A DNA stretch of 64,000 nt. Origin: Pipra filicauda. Taxonomy: Eukaryota > Chordata > Aves > Passeriformes > Pipridae. The translations under genes and the position numbers were made by a program. Where the stretch lies: the NCBI RefSeq assembly GCF_003945595.2, contig NW_024104617.1:136095-200094 (forward strand), given 5' to 3'. Numbering within the stretch: the first letter of the stretch is position 1; each line of letters begins with the position of its first letter. Of this stretch, positions 50,450-63,600 are shown piece after piece. The notes under the pieces are model-generated. The model was not told the origin of the DNA. It was given only the letters and a program-made list of their open reading frames with translations, and ran no database searches.

Positions 50450-51110
50450 GGTTGCTCATTTCTCAATATTTTGACACATTTTTTATTATCCATAAATTTT
50501 ATTCATGCCACTTCTATATTTACCTTTCCAGTAATTTATAAAAAAGTATTTAGTAGTCTTGACCCAGAACTGATCTCCGCAAAATCCCATTTGAAATACT
50601 TCCATTCAATGATAAATCTTCCATGACACCACTTTGATATATACTAGCTACCAAGTGTCTAAATCCATTTAATTTACACTTAATCAATATCAGATAGTGT
50701 TGACTTCTAATCACAATAACATGCAGTTTAGTGCTTTATGAAAGACAGTTTCTATGGTATGTAAACAATTGCTTTAATGAACCAAACTTATCTCATCAGT
50801 GGAATGAAAACAGATCCACAAGCCATAAAAGCTGGTTGACTCATATTCACATCTTTTGAACTGTAAATAATTAAATCCTGTATCAGATTCTGATGTTCAC
50901 CCTTCTGTCTAGGACTGTCATCAGCCTGGTTGGTCTAATAGCTTCAGTTATTCTGCCTGCCATTTTCAGCTACTTGTATTACCTTAGCACACACCCTCCT
51001 TCCTGGAGCCTCCTTGCCATCAGATAGATAACTCTGGGGTTTTACCTGAATAATATGATATTAATAGATTTATCCAGTTATACTGCAAATCACAGGCTTT
51101 TCCATATTCT
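50450..51110 (-). repeat. Ancient CR1/L3-like LINE, internal RT region
   Basis: The plus strand follows, weakly but in order, the reverse complement of the middle of an old CR1-type RT ORF: 'aaaagtatttagtagtcttg' and 'acccagaactgatctccgc' (about 50545-50580), 'tgacaccactttgatatata' (about 50624-50643), then 'actgtcatcagcctggttgg' and 'tctaatagcttcagttattc' (about 50915-50955). No reading frame survives. Retroelement sense would be minus. The call rests on remembered consensus wording, not on a search. Confidence 0.5.
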
Positions 51111-52439
51111 TCACAAGGTCCTTTCCTGAATATTTATAGCTATTTTATTAATTCAAGTAGCATCATGGAGAGGCAGAAATTACTGTGGCTTTAGCACATA
51201 GAGAAATTCTAACGTAGAATGAGTATTCAAAATCCTAGACACAGAAAACTTTTATTCAAGATAGAGTTGTACACATATTAACACCTGGTTTTACAAACAG
51301 TCTCACTCAACATCAAAATGGATGGAATATAAATACTGTAAAGTGTATGCCATACAAACAGTGACGACAAAACTAAATCTCTTTTCTAAGTTGCTTGTGC
51401 GATAACCTCAAAAGTACCATAATGCAAAAAGTCTAAATTCCAGCTTAACATGCTGGAGGTCACAAGCAAAAGAAAAGCTCATAGTGACAGACAGAAAGTT
51501 AATTCCTCCCATCTGTAGGTATGCAACACCACAACAGTGACAAAAAACAATTCAGGATGTTAGCACCTCATTTTCAGCTATCATTTAAAAACAACTAGTC
51601 CATTTAGGCTACCTGACCTCCAGTTATGTCAGATGCATTCAGCTTACTTTGGAAAGATCCTCTGAACAGTTTGCTCTAAGGGCCCTGGAAGCCGGAGAAG
51701 AAAAAGTTCAAAACATCTGACAAATGTTTCTGTCATTTTATTTTCACTGAAGAGTGATGCAATGGTTAAAAATTAGCCATATAATATTTCTATATCAGCC
51801 ATAGTAATTTTAATTAACTGCAACCTATTCAAAATCTGGTATCTTCTATTTACTGGAGCTTATTCACATCTGGCAAGCTAGCAAACAGAGCAGGAGTGTG
51901 TTAGAGCAGCTTAGCAAAAGCCTGCCATGAATACACATTTAGACAGCCTGGGAGAGCATCAGTGTCACTCTGGGAATGTTCCTCGCATAGTAAAAGAAAA
52001 ACATCAAAGACATTACTGATTTAAAGCTGCCTCCAAGAGTGCAATCTGTAGTGACAGGAAATGGAAAAATCATCCTCAAAGGGACTGTGAAGAAAGAGCT
52101 AGTCCAGCATGATAGTGGCTTCCACACATAGAGCTTATGTTCTGTCAAAAAAAACTCACAAAAGCAAAATATTGTGCTTTTTTTGGCTCAAATCCAGAAA
52201 TAAGTCTTCAGGGCAGCTCTGAAACTGCAGGAACCAAACCAACTTTGGAAGGGACAGATTAGAAAGGAAGTCTTGTCATCTGCATGTTATATCTAATATT
52301 TTAAAAGGCTACTGTAACCTAGATACCAGCATTTAAAAACCAACAAAAGACTAATAAGGAATGAAGATGGAACCCTGAAGAGCCATGAGAAGAAAAAAAG
52401 ATTGACCAGAATAACTATTGGTGAGCTCTGCCTGAGACT
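51111..52439. other. AT-rich unique DNA, no gene seen
   Basis: No opening above 70 codons and no recognisable repeat or RNA gene. Confidence 0.55.
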
Positions 52440-52640
52440 ACTCCAAACATGCCAAAATAATACTTGTGGTAACCCAGCAGTGCCTGTTCAAAGTTGACAT
52501 TCTCTTGGTGTGATTGATGGAATCAAAAGCTTGCAATAAACACGGAGGAAGAATAGGGACACAACTTTGATCCCAGGGTAAGCTGAGGACTATTATAGTC
52601 CATGGAATTACTATGCGTAATTCCCATGCAAAAGGCACAA
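52440..52640 (-). repeat. Possible LINE reverse transcriptase fragment
   Basis: A 66-codon minus frame contains QAFDSINHTKRMSTLNRH. AFDS-I-H followed by spaced leucines is the wording of RT motif A in several LINE groups (RTE and CR1/L2). The usual aspartate just before that motif is not seen, and the upstream part does not match well. Too short for a firm call. Confidence 0.3.
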
Positions 52641-55564
52641 AAGCAAATTCTCAAGGAGTATATGTTATTGAAGCTTAATTGGAAGAATTAGTTGACAGAG
52701 GGTTTTGCAGTAGGAAAATCTATTTACAAGATGTGTTTTTGTAAGCCATGGAAACAGCCCCTTAATTTCCTTTAACAGTTTTCAGCTGAGAAACCTAGCT
52801 ACTAAAATGTATATTAGGGAGGCTGTTTAAGTATTCAGGGACAATATACAGAGTAAATTTCTTGTCATAGCCTGAATCCTATTGTTACACAGAGCTCTGT
52901 AAGAGCTCTTCAGTACAATATATCATGCAGTTTACTTTTTAGCATTTGAATATTGCTCCACAAAAATTAATTTCATATAGGGAAGATAAGACATTGGTTA
53001 CACTCCATCTTAACTTGGCTTTACACTCCTGTGGCCTTTGCTAGAGGCCAACCAGAGATTAAATCCTTGACAAAGCTGAAGGAGACTCACTACACTAAAT
53101 TATATGTGCTTCAATGAGCTCTTCCAACCTCCAGGGATTGTGAGAATGGTGCAAAAGAGCTATAGCAAGGTTTTTTCTTTGCTCTACCACTGCTTGCTGA
53201 TTCACATGATCTATAGAAGCTAAATAATATTTATACACAATTAATTCCTGTAGTTCTGTTTTGTTTTGGAGGCATCACTATGGAAAAGCAAGAACCAAGA
53301 GTCTAGGAAAGAAAACTGATTTTCATGTGTATTTCCTTGTTACATAGCTACTTATTTTTATAGCTCGTGGGACAAAACGTAGGTCTGAGGCATTTGTGAA
53401 TACACCTTGGATTTATTTGCCACATTTAAAAACGGTCCTTAGTACTTGGCTTTTCCATATGTCCAAAAGATCTTTCCAAACAGCTGCAGTATTTGGCCCA
53501 GGGGGCCTGTGTGGGGGTGACCACATCAAGAAACTCTGAGGAAGAAAAAGAGCATATGCTACAAGATGGTAGTGGTTGAGGAGTAAGTGTGCATTTGGGA
53601 TACAGACAGCCTGGAAAAGCCAAGGAAATCATTCCCACTTCCTTCTGAGAGTCAGTCTATGCCAATGACTGGGGCAAATGCAGTCAGAGTCTGAATGGCA
53701 GGTGGGAGGAGAAGGGCTGTGTCAAGGGACATAGGAGACTGGACCACATCTTGCATGTATTTCCACCTGGAAAATCCAAGGCAGCCAAGGAAGGTATGGG
53801 AAATAGAAACACTACGGGCATGGGTGACTACTGAATGGCACAGGTAGACAGCTCCCACATTTAGAAAATAGGTCTGGACAAGGCCAAATCTTTGCACATA
53901 TGCTGAGGAGCATACTGGCAAATTTCTGCATTACATAGATCTCTTGAGCAAATGGGTACCTAACAAAAACTCCAGTCATAAAAAAAGCAGAGGACACAAG
54001 AGGTAATTCCAAAAGAAAGAAAAAATTTCCAGGTTCCGACCAGTAAATCTACATCTATGATCACAATGTCTTTTTGTGATACCCTGAAGCAAAAAAATAA
54101 AGGAAACCAGAAGTTACTGAGAACAAATTGTACAGTAGATATCCTTTTAAACAACACTGCTCCTGCAGTTTCCAGGGTAGAGATGTTGTACTTTGGGTTA
54201 AAAAACCCACCTTTTTCTTACAGTAGAAATGATACAGAACTCTGGGTCACGTTGTGAAAACAAAGCCAAGTATATTCTGGTCTGACTCATATTAAGACAG
54301 TTTTTTCTGGTTAAACTGACTGGCAGCAAAGTCCAAGTTTACTAATTGGTTAAAGTGATCTTCTCAAGTGTCATTAGCTGCTATGTTTTACCTCGTATTC
54401 ATCTAAACCAAATGTAGATCTCAAATCCTTGACCTTTTTAAAGACACTTGTATATGAATCTTATTTTGTTATGCCATGCCATTTTCACTTCCCCGGTGGG
54501 GAGGTTTTTTACAGTGTTGGGGCATTTATCATGGGATTACATAGAAAGTATGGCCTGAACATAGTATTATACTGGATCTGCAGACAATGAAAATGTTATG
54601 AAATCTTCATAGACATTATTCCCACCAGAAAGAAATTTCCATGGTAAATGTTGCTATATTTTCACTCCAAAGTCCAATCAATGTTTCTTAACAAAATGTA
54701 AGTACTAATGTATTTTTGAAACAGTTAATTAAAAAGAATGGACAGCTGTGTTACACATATATGACTCCAAAGAAAAATACACAAATCTTCAAATTTTTCT
54801 TAATGTTCCCAATATTATACTTAGAAAAACGTTCCACCTTCACAAAATTGAGAGGAAATCAATTCAGCTGGGGAGAACTTTTGAGATCACAAGGGCCAAA
54901 GATACTAAAACAAGCAGAGATACAAAAAAGGGTATAATTAATGCATGAATATTGGAATATTGCCATTTTTATATCATCATGGTCAGTTTAAGAGAGTCTT
55001 AATCAGTGTAACTGAAGTGTCAATAATGTGCAACAAAATATAAAGTGAACTGCTGCTCAGGCTATCCAAACATATCCCCTCATTCCTCCCCTCATTCCTC
55101 CCGTGCCCTGAACTTGCTTGGATTCCTGAATGCATCAGCAGATTGGATGTAGGATTAAGAGATTCAGATCAAATTGAAACATGGCAGGTCCTTCAGCTTT
55201 AGGTTACGCTCTGACATGTACCTTCATACTTGCAGAACTGCCATTCAAGAGTGTCTTCATTCAGCTCTAAGCCTTTAAGCCTGCCCTCAGCCACACTAGT
55301 TGAGCACAGTCCTTTTTGCCCCTCCATAGGCAAGCTCCAGCAATGCCACCAAGAAACGAAGAAACACACTTGCCCTAGTTTAGCACATTATTTCAGTTCC
55401 AAAGTAAGCATTTGAAGAGAATCGAAATATGCAAGTGCTGAAAAGCACAGACAGTGGTAACAGCAGGACAGCCTCTAAAACACTGCTGCTTCTACATTTA
55501 CTGAGGACCCTCAGTTACTGATAATTTTTCCCGGTCCTCAAAAAGTGTTCTCAGAACATTCCTC
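52641..55564. other. AT-rich unique DNA, no gene seen
   Basis: Openings are all under 90 codons and unrecognised. It contains a short two-copy 12-base tandem repeat at 55076-55099. No RNA gene is seen. Confidence 0.55.
55076..55099. repeat. 12-bp tandem repeat, two perfect copies
   Basis: The unit cccctcattcct occurs twice head to tail, followed by a partial cccg. Simple local duplication. Confidence 0.9.
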
Positions 55565-55770
55565 AGAACCTGTTCCAGAAAAACACTGGAACATGTTGCC
55601 CATAGAGGTGGTAGATGACCTTTCCCTGAAAACATTCAACATCAGGTTGGACAGGATTCTTAGCAACATGATCTAGTTGAAGATGTCCCTGCTCATTAAA
55701 GGACCATTGGACTAGAGGACCTTTAAAAGGTCCCTTCTGACCCAAACTACTCTATGATTCTGTGAACATG
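55565..55770 (+). mobile_element. CR1 LINE 3' end, plus orientation
   Basis: The plus strand shows 'gttgcccatagaggtggtag', 'catcaggttggacaggattc', 'acatgatctagttgaagatg', 'ggactagaggacctttaaaa' and finally 'actctatgattctgtgaa', the CR1 end of ORF2, 3' UTR and octamer-type tail in sense orientation. The 5' side is truncated after about 200 bases. Non-coding now; the antisense opening over it is a by-product. Confidence 0.9.
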
Positions 55771-56074
55771 CAAAGATGAAGGCAGGAATTACATTGCTAA
55801 TAGAAATAGCTGTCTTTGGTAGACGTCTCTGTCAAGATACTGTTTTCTTTAGTTTACATGCTTTCCCCCCCCATTAATTTTACATGAGAACCATGCCTTT
55901 CATTAAAACAAAACCTCAAAGATTTTCAACAGGTCTTGAAATAGGCTTGTTAGCAGTAATATGCATATATTTCATATAACTAATTACTCTATGTTTTTAA
56001 GCAGATGCTATAGGTATACTTCTTGCCAAGTAAATCTGAAATACCAGTAATATGATACAACAATAACAGAGGTG

Positions 56075-56132
56075 TATAATTTTAGAAATAGGAAATAATT
56101 TTAGAAATAATTTTAGAAATAATAGAAATAAG
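56075..56132. repeat. Imperfect tandem of aattttagaaat units
   Basis: A 12-base unit, aattttagaaat, is repeated about three times with interruptions (gg insertion, final shortened units). Simple AT-rich microsatellite-like sequence. Confidence 0.8.
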
Positions 56133-57608
56133 AAAGCACATCTTTCCTAAATAATGCTAGCAAATTTCAGTTACTGCAGAAAAACAACCATATAAAATAG
56201 TGCTCTTGTATTGTTACATAATCTTGAGAAAATAGGGAAAACTCATTAAGAATTTAAAAATAATATGACAAAATTACTCACTTTAGTTGTCTGAAAAGGA
56301 TTACAGCACTCCATCTTCCCTGTTGCATTCAATTTTGACTGTTAGAAATGCACAAGTGTAACACACTAAAAAAGTTATGAAGACTAAACTTTAATTTGAG
56401 ACACAGTATTGATTCTTTCAGAGAAGGAGAGGAATTAAATAAGTTTATGGAGAGGAATCTTATGCTACCATTTTCTAGGCATGAGATAGAAAAATTTTTG
56501 TGCCATTTATGCACTGGTATATGATGAGTTCTTTTTTTAAAATGATAAATATATCTATATATATATATAGTATCCATGGTTTCATAATATTTTCCTTTCT
56601 TTACCTCATATGAAAGAGAAACTATGAGACAAAACTTACTAAACATGGCAGAAAATCTGGCATGGGACATAAAATGAAAGTTGCCAACATTTATCGATGT
56701 TCCAGCTTTTTAACCTATCTCCACCAAAGGCAATACAGCAGAAGTTGAGGACAGATGAGGACACAGTGGCTGAATTAATTTGCTACATTGCTGAGACATA
56801 ATGACTCCAAGCTGAGGGAGGCTGAGTGGCAGACATCACAAGACAGCACAATGGTGATTTTCTCATACAACTCAAGCACACAAATCTCAAATTGGCAAGA
56901 ACTTCAGGATATTTGTACTGCTTCAAAAATGAGGAACATACAGGGAGCAACTGTTGCCATTGTTGTTAACTAAAAGTACCAGGAGGTATGGGCAGAAAAT
57001 AGATAACCCCTTTCCCAACTCCCCCCTCTTATCCTGGATTTCTTTAAGCCTTTCTCTGTCCTAGCCCATGAAGATGAATGCAGGCAACATGGAATCAAAC
57101 AAAACCTCTGGTTACATCGCTGGTGGTTGCAGAATGGTAGAGGTGTGCACATTACCATCACCTGGATGCCAGTATTGCCAACAAGATATAGCTGGATTGC
57201 AGTGCATCCCATAACACCAGCATGTTAAGGGTGAGCAATTTTTTAAAGGGCAGAGCCTGCACAAACAAGTATCTGTTTATTAGTCATATTATAAAAGAAG
57301 GAAGTGCCTTCCTAAGCAGTTAGAGACAGAAATCACAAGTATATAAACACTTGAGAATTTGATGAACAATCAATTGCTAATACAGAAGGGCTTTCCCTCT
57401 ATCCAAGGTGGTTAGATAGTGTGAATCATGTTGTAATAGTACAATAGCACCATAGTACGAAGTTTTAGAATGATGCTTCCTTAAATTATTATTTCTTCAG
57501 TGAGACTACTGCTAATTCCTGTCAGTCATCTTGAGTGTTATTGCTTTTGTAGTTATAAGTCATTTCCGAAGCCCAGCCATGAATGAAAGTTATAAGTCAA
57601 TAAGTGTT

Positions 57609-57655
57609 TACTTAAACTAAATTAGTAATGAAATTACTTAAACTAAATTACTTAA
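57609..57655. repeat. Short AT-rich repeat of ttacttaaactaaa
   Basis: Three overlapping, imperfect copies of ttacttaaactaaatta-type units occur within about 50 bases. They are partly self-complementary (aaattagtaatgaaatta). Likely slippage-derived. Confidence 0.7.
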
Positions 57656-60600
57656 ATTAGTATTTGAGTTAAACTTCCTTTTCTTGCAAGTTTGGGGTCA
57701 GCAAACAGATGTAATTTTATTTGTTTTCCCAGACTACTTTCAGTTTTGTTATGCTTCAATAAAATGTCTAGATACAGCTCTGGGTGTTCACTCAGTTGTA
57801 ATGAATTAAGTGATTGAACACAGAATTTTAATAAATCTACAAAAGGAACAGCAGAAAACTTCATAGTGGTGCAGACAGACTCCCCTAACTCCTAATAACC
57901 TTCAAATAGGTTACACCAACAACAATAGCATTTGCCAACTGGTATTTCCCTCATTTCTTCCTTCTCTTTCTATGTCTCCTTGTGCATTTGACTAGGTAAA
58001 CCAAGAAGATGACCTCCCTGACTGACATGGTTCCCTGAGCTGCCCAAGTCCAGGGAATCCCTAACAAATCCATTACCTGACTGATCAGCAAGTTACAGTA
58101 ATAGAATGGAGAAATGGTGCAGTAGGATTCATCTTGAGTTCATTTTTTGCCTTGGACTTTTCAGTTTATGCAAGACATCACACTGACTTCCAAATTTGTT
58201 GAGCTGCAAATAAACTGCTTGCTGGTAAATTATATAAAATATGATCCATAGGAGGAATATTACGTTAATAATATAATATTATTGTTGTATAACTTGGGAG
58301 TTATAATACCACCTTGAATATTTCTAAATCCTCAGTAATAGCAGATTTCCTAAAATTTGTATCATATATTCAGTATATTGTTTTATAAACCCTCTTGAAC
58401 TTAAATGCAGTTTTAGGACTGCAAAATATAATTTTCAAATATTCAACTTAAAGTATCAACTATGATTAGATTAGCATCTCTCTGCATACTGAAAGTTCAG
58501 CAAAGTGACTGTATATGCAGTTACCAAGCTGTGTGACTGCTCAGTTCAGGGCTGTTCCAAGGTGCAGAATGTGATACATTTCAGAAAGAAAGCAGATGCA
58601 TGGGAAGAGTCAATCTTGTCTCAGCTTGGGAATGCCACTTCTTGAGCTCAGGAAACCAGTGGTTTGAAAGTAGCATTTCATATCTTAGAATTCTAAAACA
58701 TAAGACACTCAGACATGAACCTCATCAATAACATGAAACTATGCAATGCTAAAAACCCTAAGTGGAAATTCATGGGAAAAAGGTCAACTAAAGGACTGCA
58801 TACCAGTTAAGAACTCATATTTGACCTATTTCTAGATCTCCTCACAGGTATCAATAAACCAAAGCTTGGTTACACTACATTTCTTTTCAGTTGCTCATTG
58901 ACATTAATCTGACTCGGAAAAAAAGATTATAAAGGATTGAACTGACCAAGCAAACTCACTCAACTTTGCCATGCTTGTGATAATTGTATGAAAGTAGGTC
59001 ACAACATCACTGTCACTGAGAAGAAGTGCTCTGAATGAATGAAACCTGGAGAGAAAATGGAAATTTGGAGAAACAATTGAAACACTTATAATAGAAATAG
59101 CTAGATATACAGCTTCTTATAGAAGTCCTACTAGATATAAATCTGTTAAATCACTTCTATGCCTTTTTTACCATGAATACTTTGATATAGCTTTCCACAA
59201 TATTATCATATCATACCAATCTCTCAATTAAATGTATGCTGAGGACTCCACAGTTGACATTCTCAGTAGATCCACATTGTTATTAGCAATTGCTTTAAAC
59301 ACAATACAAAATTTCAGTAGAAATCAAGCCTTACTAAAACAGAAATGTAAGTTATGTCCTTGAACATGTTAACTGTAATTATTCCCAGCTAGTTGTTCAC
59401 CAATTTCTGCAAACTCTGCATGATAAACACTCCATTAACTCTTTTGGTGGAGATTGCATTTGCTCACTACTCAAGCTCAGCAGGAAATCAGAGTAGAATT
59501 CTCCAGTCATTTTTCTGTCTCTAAATATAGTATTTGAGCACCTGGAAATTTAAATGACAATGTTTCTGAAGTGATAACTTTTTACTCATACATGTAGTTT
59601 GCTTTATAACACATTCATTTTTTAACATTTTATGCAGCTGTGAGTATTCTTCATCTCAAAGTACTTTTAAAAGACTCCTGTTTAGGCTCTACTCAGGTAA
59701 CTCTTCCATCGCATCTTTTACAATTACAGTACCAAAGCTGCACATTTTCCCTACATCAGCTGTAGAATGTTACAAAACAACTCAAGTGCTGCAAGTACTC
59801 CTTTGCAAACAGCTTGACAACTCTATACACTGGTTGAAAGTTACTAGAGCACAGTTTATTTTTAGGACAGCTTCAGTCACCCTTATTGGAATTCCATTTA
59901 TTACAGTCAAAAGAATACAATTTTGATCACTGCAACTAATTAACAACTTAAAGTAAACAGAAAAAGAAAGGCTGAAAGACAGCAGTTTTTAACTTTATTT
60001 GCATGACTAGGGGAGGAAAGAATTATCTAATACTTCATCCATTTTTTCATTATGGCCTAATTTAAGACATTGACTCACGAATACATTTTAGGAGAACAAT
60101 TTACAAGTAGAAATGAATTTTCAAATGATTAAAAAATAAGTGAATTGCAAGAACAAATGACTAAGTACCTAAAGGATGTGTAATTCCCTTGTTTGTCACC
60201 ACCTACCACTGCAATTCATATGCTTGCAGGGAGATGACACAGATACAATACATACAATACTATATATATGCTTTTTTAAATTTTGTTTACAAATTTATTT
60301 TCATTCATATAAGACTGATAGACAACCTCACAGATGGATGAGGTAGACAAGAGGGGAATTTCAGCAGAATGTAGACACTGAGTTCTCCTAGATGACACGA
60401 CCAAACCCCAGCTCTAGTTCTGAAGGTGCATTGAGGACAGCTCTCACCCATCCAGCTCCCTTAAATGCCTCTGCTTTTCTTAATTAACATATTAAAGGTT
60501 GCCCAAAAATTGCACTGCGTTGTTTGGTTTTAAGCTTGAACAGAAATAAGAAAAAAAATGCAATGAGGTTATGCACACTAAAGTATCTTGAAGGATATGC

Positions 60601-63600
60601 TAGAATGAGAATTGCCTGCCAAAAATGCAGACAAAATGTGGATTGAAGTTAAAAACCTCAGTTTAACCCTTGCCTTGAGTATCCAATCAGAACCCATCAG
60701 ACAACTGAACAAGCATATCAAGGAAAATTAACTTCTAATTTTCTATGGGTGACCAATCATGAGTACAGAGTGTTTAAGTGTTTGCCAAGCAAAGTGTCCT
60801 CTTTCATTATTTCACTTAGGCAGAAAAAGATCCTTAAGGTGGTATACACCCAGATATTTGGCAACTTGAGATTAAGATAGGTGATTCTGATCCCGGAGAA
60901 GTCTGAATTCCATTGTATTACCACTATACATGAAGAAAATAACAAAATCTCATCTCCTGACCAGAGGGTAGGACAGCAATCTTCAGTTAAAAGGTAAAAC
61001 ATATCAACTTATGAAATGTTAATAGCTAGACAATCCTGCATATTGATTTTTTGCAGCTACAAGGAGAACTGTATATCTTCCACAAGTCAATCACCAAAAT
61101 TTTAAACCTTTCTCAGGCATCTGTAATTTTTTGTTAGATAGTAGATGGGTTAAGCAGCTTCTTCTTGTAGATTCCCAATTTATTTAAACATCAGCTAATG
61201 AAATCATTGACATTTGAATGAAGTTTATGATCCTAAGTCTCTTTCTTAGGTTATGAGATCAAAAGGAAGCATGTAGAAAAGTGAAAAATAATCAGGGACT
61301 TACTCCTACCTCTCTTAAGTTGTGATAACTTTAAATTACTTACATTTAAATCTTTATAGATAGGTTATTTTAAGTGCTTGAAAACCTAAAAAGTATACAT
61401 ACCTTCTACCTGCCTAGCCAAAAAGAATGATGTTACTAACCTTATATTTAATGTTGTACTTCTTTACTGGAACACTTCTATCATACTTCATAAACTATAT
61501 TGAAAATGTATCAAGTAACACTCCAGAGACTCAGCAAAAATTACTTGCATAGTAGAGGTTCTTTACTCATAAAGTTGGGAAGGACCTGATCTCTGCCATA
61601 CACCTGGAGACACTTCAGAATATTCTTCCTATAAGAGGAGGAAGCCTAGAATGGCTGTACATATTTCAATTATAGGTGGACACACATACATCCATATCTG
61701 TATCCAGTTATGTCTAGACATAGATAGCTATACACATGTAGTCTGCATATATATCACAATATAGAGTCATATACATACACCTCATGGATTTGTACACATA
61801 TCACACACATTCTTATGAACACTTGGTGTTTTAATACCATCCCTCCTGACTCAGCAGGGTGTGTGGCTTTCTTAACCAATTGACTTGTTCTTTTTAAGTA
61901 CATGAAAAAGAACATGATGTATCTTAACATCAAAATGATTTGCTGGAAAAATAATCTTTTAGTTGAAAATAAAGATAGTACTTAATTCATATTCTTGCTT
62001 CTCCAAAGGACAGATAATACCACAGTTCCTCAGGTTCTCTCTGCCCCAGGTTTCTTGCTAACTTTGCTGAGGATCTCAAAAGTAGATACTTACCACATTC
62101 CCTTGTCCCAAGTTTACCTCCTTTGAGCAGCGTCATTTGGTGTGATCAATGCAATCAATATTACCTTGCTTTGTCACTACTGCCACTTTCAGAAGATTGT
62201 TTTTTTTACTTTCCTCTCTGCCAGCACCTCTTCCCTTCCCATCTCCAGCTATTACTACTTTTGCCCTTAGCTTAAAAGTTTTGGCCCCCAAAGCCCACAT
62301 ACAGCTTTCAAAGTCACTTCCCTGCCCCGGCATTCACTCTCATATCTACCTGTCAGTAGAGAGTTCCTCAGTGACCAGCCCTCACTCTTCCACTTTGTCC
62401 ATCAACATCCCTGTTCTGCCATCCCTGTCTCGTGAGGTGATACAGTATTGCATGCCACTATGGTTGCAACTTCCATGCCTGGTTCCCCAGTTTTTAGTAA
62501 GTTTGGCACCTTGTGATAGGCAAGGCACCTTGAGACAGACATCTGCTATGTACATACTTAACTCTGAGCTCTTTCCACCTAGAACCCATGGTCATGAATC
62601 CTCAACTCTATAACCACAAGTAATTTCCAGTTCTCCTTTAACAATTAAAGAGACTGCATTGCTAATGTTTGCAGAGGAGTGCTGCCTCCTCAATGATGAA
62701 GCTGATCAGGAACAAAGAACATATATAATGTCCAGACACAAGAAACAATGGACTTAACTTTATCCCCCTGTGTACTACTTACCATGTCCAGGTGCCTATC
62801 CTAAGTTTTTACTGCATTCCACTAAAACTGTTTGGTTTACTACAGGGTTTTCAATTCTTACCACTTCATAACTAATTAAAAAGGTTTTATGAAATATTTC
62901 TGGCAAATACACCCACATCTCCCATGATACCACTGTGTGCCCAAGCTGGCAAAGTACAGAAGTGTACAGGGAGGGGCAGGAGAAGGCAGGTCTGATGCAA
63001 AATCCATTGATGGCTACTCTCATTTTTTCTAATGGACTTATGTTCAGGATTATTTGGTTCATTAGAGCAAGTGAGAATCTGCCACAGTATCCCTAATCTT
63101 TGTTAGCAGATGTCTGCCTTTGGACCATATGTTGGGTGTAATCACTTTCAGTTGCCATTTCTACTGCATGGTGAGCAATTTGGCAACTACCTCCTCTCAT
63201 CTGAGAGGCATCTGGCATAGACAAAAGAAAGCCCTGTGGATTTTTCTAGCAAAGAGAAAGATATTGAAAACAAATTATGAATATCAAAGACCGTATGTGG
63301 AATGGGCTGACAGTACTTCCACAGCTATTTGCATATCTGTCTTCAATTATTCAGTTTTCTGTATGCAGAAAATCTATTTATTATAGAAAATTCATAATAT
63401 ATTGAAATACTGGGATGTGTGACTGCACAGAAAATTAAAAACAATTTCATCATATCATGATTTTCATCAAAGCAATGGTACTCATGTTGTTCTGGGCTTC
63501 TAGACTTCCCCCACGTCACACCGTGGCATCATACTTCATGTCACAAATTTGCACTTCACTATCACCAGAGTGTGTTTGTCTTTCCATATTTCTTCTGTAT

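Noticed and set aside
57560..57590. Phrase cgaagcccagccatga resembling the patch at 47.23 kb
   Set aside because: A 16-base match with one mismatch is expected by chance among all pairs of positions in 64 kb, and the flanks align poorly.
61560..61640. CR1-like phrase 'gttgggaaggacctgatctc'
   Set aside because: Only about 20 bases match and the flanks do not continue in CR1 order.
62149..62613. 154-codon plus-strand open frame
   Set aside because: Ser/Leu/Pro-rich composition from pyrimidine-rich DNA, no domain, no promoter or splice context.
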